Shown here: one piece after another, positions 24,967-33,846 of the stretch
Position numbering within the stretch: position 1 is the first letter of the stretch
Layout: each line of letters starts with the position of its first letter
NCBI RefSeq assembly: GCF_014651115.1
Contig: NZ_BMWG01000016.1
Coordinates: 51,468 to 115,467, forward strand
Length of the DNA: 64,000 nt
Direction: 5' to 3'
Source: Streptomyces inusitatus
GTDB taxonomy: Bacteria; Actinomycetota; Actinomycetes; Streptomycetales; Streptomycetaceae
Notes under the pieces: generated by a model
Seen by the model: the letters and a program-made list of their open reading frames with translations, nothing else
The model's database searches: none
Told to the model about the DNA's origin: nothing
Made by a program: the position numbers and the translations under genes

Positions 24967-26712
24967 ATGCTCCAGGCCATCGGACTGACCAGCGCCCCCC
25001 GGCGGGACCTCCCGCCCGCCGTCCACGACCTCACCTTCGACGCGCCGCCCGGCCGGGTCACCGCCCTCCTCGGCGCTCCCGGCTCCGGCAAGTCCACGGC
25101 GCTGCGCCTGATGCTCGGCATCGAACCCGGCCGGGGCGAGACCTACTTCCGGGGCAGCCCCCTCCACCGCGTCGCCCACCCCGCCCGCGAGGTCGGCGCG
25201 CTCCTCGGAGACGTCCCCGGCCATCCGGCGCGGACGGTCCGGGGCCATCTGCGCATGCTCTGCGCCGCCGTCGGGGCGCCCCCGGCCCGCGCGGACGAGG
25301 TGCTCGAAGCCACCGGCATCGCGGGCCTCGCCCACCGGCGGCTCGACACGCTCTCCCTCGGCGCGGACCGCAGACTCGGAGCCGCCTGCGCCCTCCTCGG
25401 AGACCCCCACGCACTCATCCTCGACCAGCCCGCCGCCGGTCTGCCCCCGGCCGAGCTCCAGTGGTGGCACGGGCTGCTCAGGGCCCACGCCGACCGCGGC
25501 GGCACGGTCCTGTGCACCACCGACGACCCCCGGGACGCGCCCCGGTTCGCCGACCGCGTCGTCACCGTCGAGGCGGGCCGCCTCGTCGCCGACCAGACCG
25601 CCGGCGAATTCGCCCGGACCAGACGGCGGCCCCGCGTCGCCGTCCGCACCCCGCACGCCGCCCGCCTCGCCGACCTCGTCCGGCGCGAGGCGCGCGCCGC
25701 CCGCCGCCCGGTGGAGGCGGTCACCGAGGACGGCGGCCTCCTCTCCGTCTACGGCAGCAGCTGCGCCGAGGTCGGCGAGACCGCCTTCCGCCACGGAGTC
25801 CCCGTCCATCTGCTCGCCGACGAACCCGGCACCGCCGCCCCGGCTCCGGTCCCGGCTCCGGACGGGCCGCCGCGACCGCCCGCCCCCCACCCCGGCCGGG
25901 CGGCGCTCCCGGCCCAGGCCCAGGCCCCGGCGCCCGTCGCGGCCGGTCCCGCGCGCCCGTTCCGCTACGAGCTGCTCCGGCTCCTCGGAGTCCGTACCGC
26001 CGCCCTGATCGCCGCCGCGGCGGTCGCCGCCTCGCCCGTCTGCTGCGTACTGCTCGCCCGCTCCCGGGGCACCGATCTGACCACCGCGCTCGCCGCCTGG
26101 CCCGACCTCCTTCCGCTGCCGCCCGCCGCCTTTGGCGCGGGCGTGATCGGGGCGCTCTCCTTCGGCGAGGAGTTCCGCCACCCCGCGCTCGCCGCCGCCC
26201 TCGGCACCACACCCCGCCGGGCCGGTCCGCTGGCGGCCAAGCTCGCGGTGACGGCGGCCGTCGCCCTCCTGGTCGCGGTGGTCGCCGCCGCCGCCGGGGC
26301 CTGGGCGCTGCGTCTCGTGTACGGGAGCGAGGCGGCCGCGCTGCCCGACGGCTGGCCCGCCCTGCTCGCCGGCTGGTGCGCCCTGTCGGTCGGCTGCGCC
26401 TGGGCCGGGCTGCTCGCGGCCGGGGTCTTCCGTCTCACGGCGGCCGGGGTGGCCGCCGTTCTCGCCGTGCCGGTCCTGGTGGCCCCCCTGGTACGAGGGG
26501 CCCTGGCCGTCCCCTCGGCCCGGCCGGCCGACGGTCTGCCCGGCAGACTCCGGGAACTGGCCTGGACACGGCTGCCCCGGCAGGCGGACGACTGGCTCTC
26601 GGCCGGGGTACACGCGTTCGCCCAACCTGTCGGTGTGGCGCTGATGTTGTCGCTGTCTGTTCTCATCTGCGCGTACATGTTCATCGGCCGTCGTCGCGGT
26701 ACCCCTTGGTGA
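24967..26712 (+). CDS. ABC ATPase fused to a membrane domain, degenerate catalytic residues
   Basis: A 581-residue fusion. Residues 1-230 form an ABC ATPase: Walker A in GAPGSGKST (37-45) is intact, but the signature is LSLGA rather than LSGGQ (129-133), Walker B reads LILDQP with Gln154 where the catalytic Glu belongs, and the switch His is Asp186 (CTTDDP). A Pro-rich linker (270-320) leads to a membrane part with about five or six hydrophobic segments (337-575) that resembles ABC-2 permeases. It lies next to whiH. ATP binding without efficient hydrolysis is plausible, so it may signal or regulate rather than pump. Confidence 0.75.
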   Translation: MLQAIGLTSAPRRDLPPAVHDLTFDAPPGRVTALLGAPGSGKSTALRLMLGIEPGRGETYFRGSPLHRVAHPAREVGALLGDVPGHPARTVRGHLRMLCAAVGAPPARADEVLEATGIAGLAHRRLDTLSLGADRRLGAACALLGDPHALILDQPAAGLPPAELQWWHGLLRAHADRGGTVLCTTDDPRDAPRFADRVVTVEAGRLVADQTAGEFARTRRRPRVAVRTPHAARLADLVRREARAARRPVEAVTEDGGLLSVYGSSCAEVGETAFRHGVPVHLLADEPGTAAPAPVPAPDGPPRPPAPHPGRAALPAQAQAPAPVAAGPARPFRYELLRLLGVRTAALIAAAAVAASPVCCVLLARSRGTDLTTALAAWPDLLPLPPAAFGAGVIGALSFGEEFRHPALAAALGTTPRRAGPLAAKLAVTAAVALLVAVVAAAAGAWALRLVYGSEAAALPDGWPALLAGWCALSVGCAWAGLLAAGVFRLTAAGVAAVLAVPVLVAPLVRGALAVPSARPADGLPGRLRELAWTRLPRQADDWLSAGVHAFAQPVGVALMLSLSVLICAYMFIGRRRGTPW

Positions 26713-26871
26713 GCATGATCGACCGGCGATTGGCGATCTGCTCATAACTCCCTTGAGTACGCCCGTTTCTTTCCGATAAGGCGTCAATTGTGGGGGAAGC
26801 GCCGATCACCCTTTCGTGTGCTTTTCACCAAAGACCTCAAGGGGTGCGGGAGCCGGGCCGACAAAGGATGC

Positions 26872-27759
26872 GTGAGTACCCTTGCGCACACCATGATGAC
26901 CGCCGCCCGCCCCGCCGACTCCGGCCTCGCCGGCCCGGGCGAACTCGACCGATACCCCTACGCGGAATCGCCCGGAGCCGACCGCGTCGGCCCTCCCGTG
27001 TGGGACGGCTCCGACGTGGAGCTGGGACGGGTCGGCCGCCGGGCGGCAGGCAGCCGGGGCCGCGGGCTGCACGGCCAACTCGTCCAGCAGCTCGGCCAGA
27101 TGATCGTCTCGGGCGACCTGGGAGCGGACCGCCCGCTCGTCCCCGAGGAGATCGGCCAGCGCTTCGAGGTCTCCCGCACCGTCGTGCGCGAGTCCCTCCG
27201 CGTCCTGGAGGCCAAGGGCCTGGTCAGCGCCCGCCCCAATGTCGGCACCCGGGTCCGCCCGGTCAGCGACTGGAACCTGCTCGACCCCGACATCATCGAA
27301 TGGCGGGCCTTCGGCCCGCAGCGCGACGACCAGCGCCGCGAACTCTCCGAGCTGCGGTGGACCATCGAGCCCCTCGCCGCCCGGCTCGCCGCCGGCCACG
27401 GCCGCGAGGACGTCCAGCAGCGGCTCGGCGACATGGTCGAGATCATGGGCCACGCGCTCGCCCAGGGCGACGGGATCACCCTCTCCCGCGCCGACACCGA
27501 GTTCCACGCCCTGCTCATCCAGCTCGCGGGCAACCGGATGCTGGAGCACCTCTCCGGCATCGTCTCCTCCGCCCTCCAGGTCTCCGGCTCCCCGGTCACC
27601 GGCTGTGACCGCCCCAACGAGGTCTCGCTCGCCCACCACGGACGGATCGTCGACGCCCTCGCCGCGGGCGACTCGTACGCCGCCGAGTCCGCGATGCGGC
27701 AGCTGCTCACCGTCCACCCGGATGTCGAGCGGTCGGTGCCCGCCCCCCGCGAGCACTGA
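26872..27759 (+). CDS. whiH: WhiH-like GntR-family sporulation regulator
   Basis: A 295-residue GntR/FadR-type regulator. The GTG at 26872 follows AAAGGA. After a 60-residue lead (including the PGELDRYPYAESPG segment), a winged helix binds DNA (QLGQMIVSGDLG, SRTVVRESLRVLEAKGLVSARPNVGTRV, near 75-135). The FCD ligand domain follows (LSELRWTIEPLAARLAAG, ADTEFHALLIQLAGN, LAHHGRIVDAL), with His residues fit for metal or carboxylate binding. In S. coelicolor WhiH lies directly before hrdB and controls sporulation septation in aerial hyphae; the same position here supports the name. Confidence 0.9.
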   Translation: MSTLAHTMMTAARPADSGLAGPGELDRYPYAESPGADRVGPPVWDGSDVELGRVGRRAAGSRGRGLHGQLVQQLGQMIVSGDLGADRPLVPEEIGQRFEVSRTVVRESLRVLEAKGLVSARPNVGTRVRPVSDWNLLDPDIIEWRAFGPQRDDQRRELSELRWTIEPLAARLAAGHGREDVQQRLGDMVEIMGHALAQGDGITLSRADTEFHALLIQLAGNRMLEHLSGIVSSALQVSGSPVTGCDRPNEVSLAHHGRIVDALAAGDSYAAESAMRQLLTVHPDVERSVPAPREH

Positions 27760-28118
27760 GACCCTCCCCCGGCCGGACGGCCGGGGCGCCGAGGGGTGCG
27801 GAGCCGTAAGCACCGAGTGTCGCCGGGCATCCCGCGGGGTCCGGCGGCACGATTGTGTGCTGATCGCCCCATATGAGGGTTTCGCCGCGAATCGGGTGTG
27901 ACTCGGGCCACGCCGATTCGACGTAACACTCCTCGAAACAGGGCGATGACCTAAGAGGTGACAGCCGAGGAGGGAATACAGCAGCCGTTCATGGCGCTGT
28001 CTTGTTCCAGCTGAGGTTCCGCCCGCGCCACCGGCACATCCGTAGCCCGGTGGTCGTCGGCTCCGGCCCGATCATGGGTGGGGCCGGAAGCCGTATCCAT
28101 CGTTCCGAGAGGTTGTTC
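27760..28118. other. whiH-hrdB intergenic region, hrdB promoter
   Basis: The 359 bases open with a small whiH hairpin (CCCCGGCC 27767-27774 with GGCCGGGG 27779-27786). A GTAAC motif (27923-27927) with CGATGA 16 bases later (27944-27949) resembles an ECF-sigma promoter, which fits the known dependence of hrdB on an ECF sigma factor (ShbA) in other Streptomyces. The remaining 170 bases would be an untranslated leader. Confidence 0.4.
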
Positions 28119-29672
28119 GTGTCGGCCAGCACATCCCGTACGCTCCCGCCGGAGATCGCCGAGTCCGAGTCTGTGATGGCGCTCATCGAGCGGGGAAAGG
28201 CTGATGGGCAGATCGCCGGCGATGACGTGCGTCGAGCCTTCGAGGCCGACCAGATTCCGTCAACCCAGTGGAAGAACGTTCTGCGCAGCCTCAACCAGAT
28301 CCTCGAGGAAGAGGGTGTGACGCTGATGGTCAGTGCCGCGGAATCGCCCAAGCGCTCACGCAAGAGCGTCGCGGCGAAGAGCCCGGCGAAGCGCACCGCC
28401 ACCAGGACCGTCGCTGCCAAGACGACGACGAGGACGGTCGCGGCCTCCACCGCGTCGACGGGCGACTCCGTCGACGCGTCGGCCGGCGACGACGGCACGG
28501 CGACAGCGCCTGCCAAGAAGGCCGCCGCCAAGAAGACGGCGGTCAGGAAGACCGCGGCCAAGAAGACCGTGGCGAAGAAGGCCGTGGCCAAGAAGGGGTC
28601 CAAGAAGGACCTGGACGAGGCCGGCGAGGGCGAGGAGCTGCTCGACGACGTCCAGCCCGGCGCCAAGGGCGACGAAGAGGAGTCCGAGGGCGAGAACAAG
28701 GGCTTTGTCCTGTCCGACGAGGACGAGGACGACGCTCCCGCGCAGCAGGTCGCGGTCGCCGGCGCCACCGCCGACCCGGTCAAGGACTATCTGAAGCAGA
28801 TCGGCAAGGTCCCCCTGCTCAACGCGGAGCAGGAGGTCGAGCTGGCCAAGCGCATCGAGGCCGGCCTCTTCGCCGAGGACAAGCTCGCCAACGCCGACAA
28901 GCTCGCGCCGAAGCTCAAGCGCGAGCTGGAGATCATCGCCGAGGACGGCCGCCGCGCCAAGAACCACCTGCTGGAGGCCAACCTCCGCCTCGTGGTCTCG
29001 CTGGCCAAGCGCTACACCGGCCGCGGCATGCTCTTCCTGGACCTGATCCAGGAGGGCAACCTGGGTCTGATCCGCGCCGTGGAGAAGTTCGACTACACCA
29101 AGGGCTACAAGTTCTCCACGTACGCCACCTGGTGGATCCGTCAGGCGATCACCCGCGCCATGGCCGACCAGGCCCGCACCATCCGTATCCCGGTGCACAT
29201 GGTCGAGGTCATCAACAAGCTCGCCCGTGTGCAGCGCCAGATGCTCCAGGACCTGGGCCGCGAGCCCACCCCGGAGGAGCTGGCCAAGGAACTCGACATG
29301 ACCCCGGAGAAGGTCATCGAGGTCCAGAAGTACGGCCGTGAGCCGATCTCCCTCCACACCCCCCTGGGTGAGGACGGAGACAGCGAGTTCGGCGACCTGA
29401 TCGAGGACTCCGAGGCGGTCGTACCGGCCGACGCGGTCAGCTTCACCCTCCTCCAGGAGCAGCTCCACTCCGTGCTCGACACCCTGTCCGAGCGTGAGGC
29501 GGGCGTGGTCTCCATGCGCTTCGGCCTCACCGACGGCCAGCCGAAGACCCTGGACGAGATCGGCAAGGTCTACGGCGTGACGCGCGAGCGCATCCGTCAG
29601 ATCGAGTCCAAGACCATGTCCAAGCTGCGCCACCCGTCGCGTTCGCAGGTGCTCCGCGACTACCTGGACTAG
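28119..29672 (+). CDS. hrdB: HrdB, principal RNA polymerase sigma factor
   Basis: A 517-residue sigma-70 factor, essential for vegetative transcription. The GTG at 28119 follows GAGAGG (28107-28112). Residues 1-75 are the conserved actinobacterial head. Residues 75-180 form a Lys/Ala/Thr-rich segment with AKK-type repeats, then an acidic stretch ending in FVLSDEDEDDAPAQQ. Regions 1.2 to 4 follow from DPVKDYLKQIG: region 2 has FDYTKGYKFSTYATWWIRQAI, and region 4 ends in GVTRERIRQIESKTMSKLRHP. The low-complexity segment is the part that varies between species. Confidence 0.98.
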   Translation: MSASTSRTLPPEIAESESVMALIERGKADGQIAGDDVRRAFEADQIPSTQWKNVLRSLNQILEEEGVTLMVSAAESPKRSRKSVAAKSPAKRTATRTVAAKTTTRTVAASTASTGDSVDASAGDDGTATAPAKKAAAKKTAVRKTAAKKTVAKKAVAKKGSKKDLDEAGEGEELLDDVQPGAKGDEEESEGENKGFVLSDEDEDDAPAQQVAVAGATADPVKDYLKQIGKVPLLNAEQEVELAKRIEAGLFAEDKLANADKLAPKLKRELEIIAEDGRRAKNHLLEANLRLVVSLAKRYTGRGMLFLDLIQEGNLGLIRAVEKFDYTKGYKFSTYATWWIRQAITRAMADQARTIRIPVHMVEVINKLARVQRQMLQDLGREPTPEELAKELDMTPEKVIEVQKYGREPISLHTPLGEDGDSEFGDLIEDSEAVVPADAVSFTLLQEQLHSVLDTLSEREAGVVSMRFGLTDGQPKTLDEIGKVYGVTRERIRQIESKTMSKLRHPSRSQVLRDYLD

Positions 29673-29747
29673 CGGCGCCCGGTGGCCCCGACCAGGGGTC
29701 ACCAAAGCGTCATGACCGACTGAACCATGTGAAATCGGTCGTCACAG

Positions 29748-29775
29748 GGCCCGGATTCCGCCAGGAATCCGGGCC
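29748..29775 (+). terminator. Terminator of hrdB
   Basis: GGCCCGGATTCC and GGAATCCGGGCC form a perfect 12-bp stem with a GCCA loop, 75 bases after the hrdB stop, followed by TT. Confidence 0.8.
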
Positions 29776-29856
29776 TTCGCCGTGTCCGGGCGTGCGGACC
29801 GCGAGATGCTGTCTGACTCTGAGTGTGCCTCCGTTCGCGCAGAGTCAGGAGAACCC

Positions 29857-30672
29857 ATGCGCCGTCCTCTCGTCCGAGCCCTGACCGGGGCACTGGCCCT
29901 GATCCCAGCGGGGGCCCTGGCGCCGCTGGCATCGCCCGCCCCGGCCGCCGCCGACAGCATCGTCGTGGGCGGCTTCGCGGCACGGGCCGCCGACACCCCC
30001 TGGGTGGTCGCGCTCTCCAGCCGTGACCGGTTCGGGGGAACGCGCGGGGGCCAGTTCTGCGGCGGGGTCCTGGTCGCCCCGACCAAAGTGATGACCGCCG
30101 CCCACTGTCTGAGCCGGACCGTCCTGGGCGGCGAGGTGGGCGATCTGCCGGATCTCCGGGTCGTCAGCGGGCGCACCGAGCTGGCGAGCGACGAGGGCAG
30201 GGAGACCGGGATCGCCGGCAGCTGGGTCTCGCCGGACTACGACCCGGCCACCAACGGCTCGGACCTGGCGGTGCTCACCCTCGCCGAGGCGCTGCCCGCG
30301 TCCCAGGTGATCCCGGTGGCCGAAGCGGCCGACCCCGTGCACAGACCGGGCACCGGCGCCACGGTCTACGGCTGGGGCGACACGACCGGCGAGGGCGACT
30401 ACGCGACCTCGCTGCGCGCGGCCCCGGTGAGCGTGCTGCCCGACGCGGACTGTGAGAGGGCCTATCCAGGGGGCCTGGGCGGCCGCTACACGGCCTCCAC
30501 GATGCTCTGTGCGGGAGATGCCCGGGGCGGCCACGACGCCTGCCAGGGGGACAGCGGAGGGCCTCTGGTGGCCGACGGCAGACTCATCGGCCTGGTCTCC
30601 TGGGGCAGCGGCTGCGGCCGGGCGGACAGCCCGGGCGTCTACACCCGGGTGTCGGCCCTCGCGGTGCCGTAG
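29857..30672 (+). CDS. Secreted trypsin-like serine protease (S1A)
   Basis: A 271-residue exported protease. The ATG follows CAGGAG (29846-29851). A clear signal peptide occupies residues 1-32 (RRPLVRALTG, then a hydrophobic core ending SPAPAAA). The mature chain begins near IVVGG, the trypsin activation sequence. The triad is His in MTAAHC, Asp in NGSDLAVL and Ser in CQGDSGGP, with paired cysteines for disulfides and WGSGC near the specificity pocket. It follows the hrdB terminator and has its own promoter region. Confidence 0.92.
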   Translation: MRRPLVRALTGALALIPAGALAPLASPAPAAADSIVVGGFAARAADTPWVVALSSRDRFGGTRGGQFCGGVLVAPTKVMTAAHCLSRTVLGGEVGDLPDLRVVSGRTELASDEGRETGIAGSWVSPDYDPATNGSDLAVLTLAEALPASQVIPVAEAADPVHRPGTGATVYGWGDTTGEGDYATSLRAAPVSVLPDADCERAYPGGLGGRYTASTMLCAGDARGGHDACQGDSGGPLVADGRLIGLVSWGSGCGRADSPGVYTRVSALAVP

Positions 30673-30980
30673 TCGCCGCACGGCCTGTACGGACGTAGCC
30701 GGTACGGGGCCCCGGGGCTCCGGCGCGCTCCGGCGGTGATGCCGCGGGGGTACGGCGGGGGCGGTACGGGGCGCTGCACTCATCGGCGTACCGGGGCCGG
30801 AAGGGCCGCGGGCCGGGCCCGGGAGGCCGGGCCGGGGGGTCGGTGACAGCGGGTGAAGGCGCTGACCGCGGTACGTGCGGTGGCCGCGGTACGAGAGCGG
30901 GCGGTCGCCCCTGATCTCTCAGGGGCGCCGCCCGTCAGCCGGTCCGGGACCGGCCTTAGCTCGTCGTGGATGCAGAGGCG
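30673..30980. other. Convergent intergenic region with hairpins
   Basis: The 308 bases between the protease and the zinc-ribbon gene hold a stem (30898-30914 with 30919-30934, one mismatch) and a 17-base palindrome-like hairpin GCCGGTCC-G-GGACCGGC (30938-30954), both suited to terminate the leftward gene. No gene is seen. Confidence 0.6.
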
Positions 30981-31211
30981 TCAGTGTTCCTCTTGGCCGG
31001 CACCGGCCGGAACGGCCGTGAGTCGGTCGGTCTCATCCTGTATTTCCGCGGCGATCTTCTTGAGTTCCGGCTCGAACTTGCGCCCGTGGTGAGCGCAGAA
31101 GAGCAGTTCACCGCCGCTGGTCAGGACGACGCGCAGGTACGCCTGGGCGCCGCACCGGTCGCAGCGGTCAGCGGCCGTCAGGGGGCTCGCGGGGGTCAGA
31201 ACAGTAGTCAC
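30981..31211 (-). CDS. Small zinc-ribbon protein (DUF7455-like)
   Basis: A 76-residue protein with one CxxC pair and a later Cys-His-His (CDRCGAQAY near 17 and FCAHHGRKFEPELKKI near 39), a probable zinc ribbon followed by a helix. It is widespread in actinobacteria and typically sits near hrdB. The function is unknown; DNA or RNA polymerase contact is conceivable given the context. The GTG at 31211 follows GAAGAGG. Confidence 0.8.
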   Translation of the reverse strand: MTTVLTPASPLTAADRCDRCGAQAYLRVVLTSGGELLFCAHHGRKFEPELKKIAAEIQDETDRLTAVPAGAGQEEH

Positions 31212-31645
31212 GTCGCCTCTTCTCTAGCTCGACGAGCTGTCGTACCAGGGTCAACATCCAACCAGTCCCAAAACGTTCCCGCTCGGGGCTTTTCCCTGAA
31301 AACTTCTTCCGGGGAGGCTGTCTGCTACCGGGTGGCGGCGAATGAGCCGTATTGCTGTGCTCTACGGGTTTCGCGTCGTTTGTCTCATTTAGCCCTCCCG
31401 GCTGGCTTGCCGGTTGTTGTTGAGGACGTGCCCGGAGCCTAAATGGTTCATGCCTCGAAGGGAACGTGATGTTCGCGTCACTCCATCGAGGGATCGAACA
31501 GGCATACGACGCTGGACTAGCATAAGGAATCATCAGGGTGGCGTTACATCGGCTCTACCAGGCCTCGGTACCCTCTGACCCGGCGACCGACGCCGGGGCC
31601 TTACCCCACGAGGCCACATCTGAAATTCAGCGAGGAGCGAACCGC
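31212..31645. other. Divergent region before parE
   Basis: The 434 bases contain a plausible parE promoter (-35 TCGAAC 31495-31500, 17 bases, -10 TAGCAT 31518-31523). An in-frame extension upstream of the parE GTG is open from 31538 but looks like leader sequence. Confidence 0.45.
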
Positions 31646-33763
31646 GTGACCGCCGAAACGTCCGTGCCGTCCACAGCGCTGCTGACCGCAGAGCGTGACG
31701 GCTCCAACTACACCGCGCGGCACCTGCTCGTCCTTGAAGGTCTCGAAGCGGTCCGCAAGCGCCCCGGCATGTACATCGGCTCCACCGACAGCCGCGGTCT
31801 GATGCACTGCCTCTGGGAGATCATCGACAACTCCGTCGACGAGGCCCTGGGCGGCTACTGCGACCACATCGAGGTCATCCTCCACGACGACGGCTCCGTC
31901 GAGGTCCGGGACAACGGCCGGGGCATCCCGGTCGACGTGGAGCCCAAGACCGGCCTCTCCGGCATCGAGGTCGTCATGACCAAGCTGCACGCCGGCGGCA
32001 AGTTCGGCGGCGGCTCCTACGCCGCCTCCGGCGGTCTGCACGGCGTCGGGGCCTCCGTGGTCAACGCCCTCTCCGCCCGGCTCGACGTCGAGGTCGACCG
32101 GAGCGGCGCGACCCACGCGATCAGCTTCCGCCGGGGCGTCCCCGGCAGCTTCGCCGGCCCGGACCCCGAGAGCGCCTTCTCCCCGGCCAACGGGCCCCGG
32201 AAGGGCAAGCGGGTGCCCAGGACCCGCACCGGCACCCGGGTGAGGTACTGGGCGGACCGCCAGATCTTCCTCAAGGAGGCCAAGCTCTCCCTGGAGACGC
32301 TCTACCAGCGCGCCCGCCAGACCGCCTTCCTGGTGCCCGGCCTGACCATCGTGGTCAACGACGAGCGGGATTTGGAGGGCCAGGGCAAGAGCCAGGAGAT
32401 CTTCCGCTTCGACGGCGGCATCAGCGAGTTCTGCGAGTATCTGGCCCAGGACCGGGCCGTCTGCGACGTGCTCCGGCTGACCGGACAGGGCACCTTCAAG
32501 GAGACCGTCCCCGTCCTCGACGACCGCGGCCACATGACCCCCACCGAGGTCACCCGTGAGCTGGGCGTCGACATCGCCCTGCGCTGGGGCACCGGGTACG
32601 AGAGCAAGATCAAGTCGTTTGTGAACATCATCGCCACCCCCAAGGGCGGCACCCATGTCACCGGCTTCGAGCGTTCGATCACCAAAACGGTGAACGAAGT
32701 GCTCCGCTCCGCCAAGCTGCTCCGGGTCGCCGAGGACGACATCGTCAAGGACGACGCCCTGGAGGGCCTCACCGCGGTCGTCACCGTCCGGCTGGCCGAG
32801 CCCCAGTTCGAGGGGCAGACCAAGGAGGTGCTGGGCACCTCGGCGGCGAACAGGATCGTCGCCAATGTCGTCGCCAAGGAGCTCAAGGCCTTTCTGACCT
32901 CCACCAAGCGGGACGCCAAGGCCCAGGCCCGCGCCGTGCTGGAGAAGGCCGTCGCCGCCGCGCGCACCCGGATCGCGGCCCGTCAGCACAAGGAGGCGCA
33001 GCGCCGCAAGACGGCTCTGGAGTCCTCCTCGCTCCCCGCCAAGCTCGCCGACTGCCGCAGCGACGACGTGGAGCGCAGCGAGCTGTTCATCGTCGAGGGA
33101 GACTCCGCGCTCGGTACCGCCAAGCTCGCGCGGAACAGCGAGTTCCAGGCGCTGCTGCCGATTCGCGGCAAGATCCTCAACGTTCAGAAGTCCTCGGTCT
33201 CGGACATGCTGAAGAACGCCGAGTGCGGTGCGATCATCCAGGTCATAGGGGCCGGCTCCGGCCGTACCTTCGATCTCGACGCCGCGCGCTACGGCAAGAT
33301 CGTCCTTCTGGTCGACGCCGATGTCGACGGCGCTCACATCCGCTGTCTGCTGCTCACGCTCTTCCAGCGGTACATGCGGCCCATGGTGGAGGCGGGCCGG
33401 GTCTTCGCCGCCGTGCCGCCGCTGCACCGGATCGAGCTGGTCCAGCCCAAGAAGGGCCAGGACAAGTACGTCTACACCTACTCCGACAGCGAGCTGCGGC
33501 GGACGCTGCTGGAGTACCAGCGCAAGGGGGTCCGCTTCAAGGACTCCATCCAGCGCTACAAGGGCCTCGGCGAGATGGACGCCGACCAGCTGGCCGAGAC
33601 GACGATGGACCCGCGCCACCGCACCCTGCGCCGGATCAACATCGGTGATCTGGAGTCCGCCGAGGGCGTCTTCGACCTGCTGATGGGCAATGAGGTCGCT
33701 CCCCGCAAGGAGTTCATCACCAGCTCCGCCGCGACGCTGGACCGCTCCCGCATCGACGCCTGA
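31646..33763 (+). CDS. parE: DNA topoisomerase IV subunit B
   Basis: A 705-residue type II topoisomerase ATPase subunit that works with ParC to separate daughter chromosomes. The GTG at 31646 follows GAGGAG (31632-31637). It has the GHKL ATPase site (EIIDNSVDEALGGY near 55, RDNGRGIPV near 85, GGLHGVGASVVNALS near 130), the TOPRIM acids (EGDSALGTAK near 485 and DADVDGAHIR near 560), and the C-terminal YKGLGEMD. The GyrB-like length without an insert, the partner gene downstream and the memory of this locus support parE rather than gyrB. Confidence 0.94.
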   Translation: MTAETSVPSTALLTAERDGSNYTARHLLVLEGLEAVRKRPGMYIGSTDSRGLMHCLWEIIDNSVDEALGGYCDHIEVILHDDGSVEVRDNGRGIPVDVEPKTGLSGIEVVMTKLHAGGKFGGGSYAASGGLHGVGASVVNALSARLDVEVDRSGATHAISFRRGVPGSFAGPDPESAFSPANGPRKGKRVPRTRTGTRVRYWADRQIFLKEAKLSLETLYQRARQTAFLVPGLTIVVNDERDLEGQGKSQEIFRFDGGISEFCEYLAQDRAVCDVLRLTGQGTFKETVPVLDDRGHMTPTEVTRELGVDIALRWGTGYESKIKSFVNIIATPKGGTHVTGFERSITKTVNEVLRSAKLLRVAEDDIVKDDALEGLTAVVTVRLAEPQFEGQTKEVLGTSAANRIVANVVAKELKAFLTSTKRDAKAQARAVLEKAVAAARTRIAARQHKEAQRRKTALESSSLPAKLADCRSDDVERSELFIVEGDSALGTAKLARNSEFQALLPIRGKILNVQKSSVSDMLKNAECGAIIQVIGAGSGRTFDLDAARYGKIVLLVDADVDGAHIRCLLLTLFQRYMRPMVEAGRVFAAVPPLHRIELVQPKKGQDKYVYTYSDSELRRTLLEYQRKGVRFKDSIQRYKGLGEMDADQLAETTMDPRHRTLRRINIGDLESAEGVFDLLMGNEVAPRKEFITSSAATLDRSRIDA

Positions 33764-33806
33764 GCCGAGGGCGGGACGCCGAGGCCAGGACGTTCGAGGT
33801 CACGGC

Positions 33807-33838
33807 CCGAGGTCACGGCCCCCGGGGCGTGACCTCGG
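33807..33838. terminator. Bidirectional terminator parE / response regulator
   Basis: CCGAGGTCACG (33807-33817) and CGTGACCTCGG (33828-33838) pair perfectly. The stem continues inward through CCCC/GGGG with one bulged G. It lies between convergent genes. Confidence 0.75.
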
Positions 33839-33846
33839 ACCTCGGC

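Noticed and set aside
31471..31483. GAACGTGATGTTC before parE as a LexA box
   Set aside because: The half-sites GAAC and GTTC are five bases apart; the LexA box needs four.
31538..31645. An N-terminal extension of parE by 36 residues
   Set aside because: It has no family match, and the GTG at 31646 has an excellent GAGGAG site.
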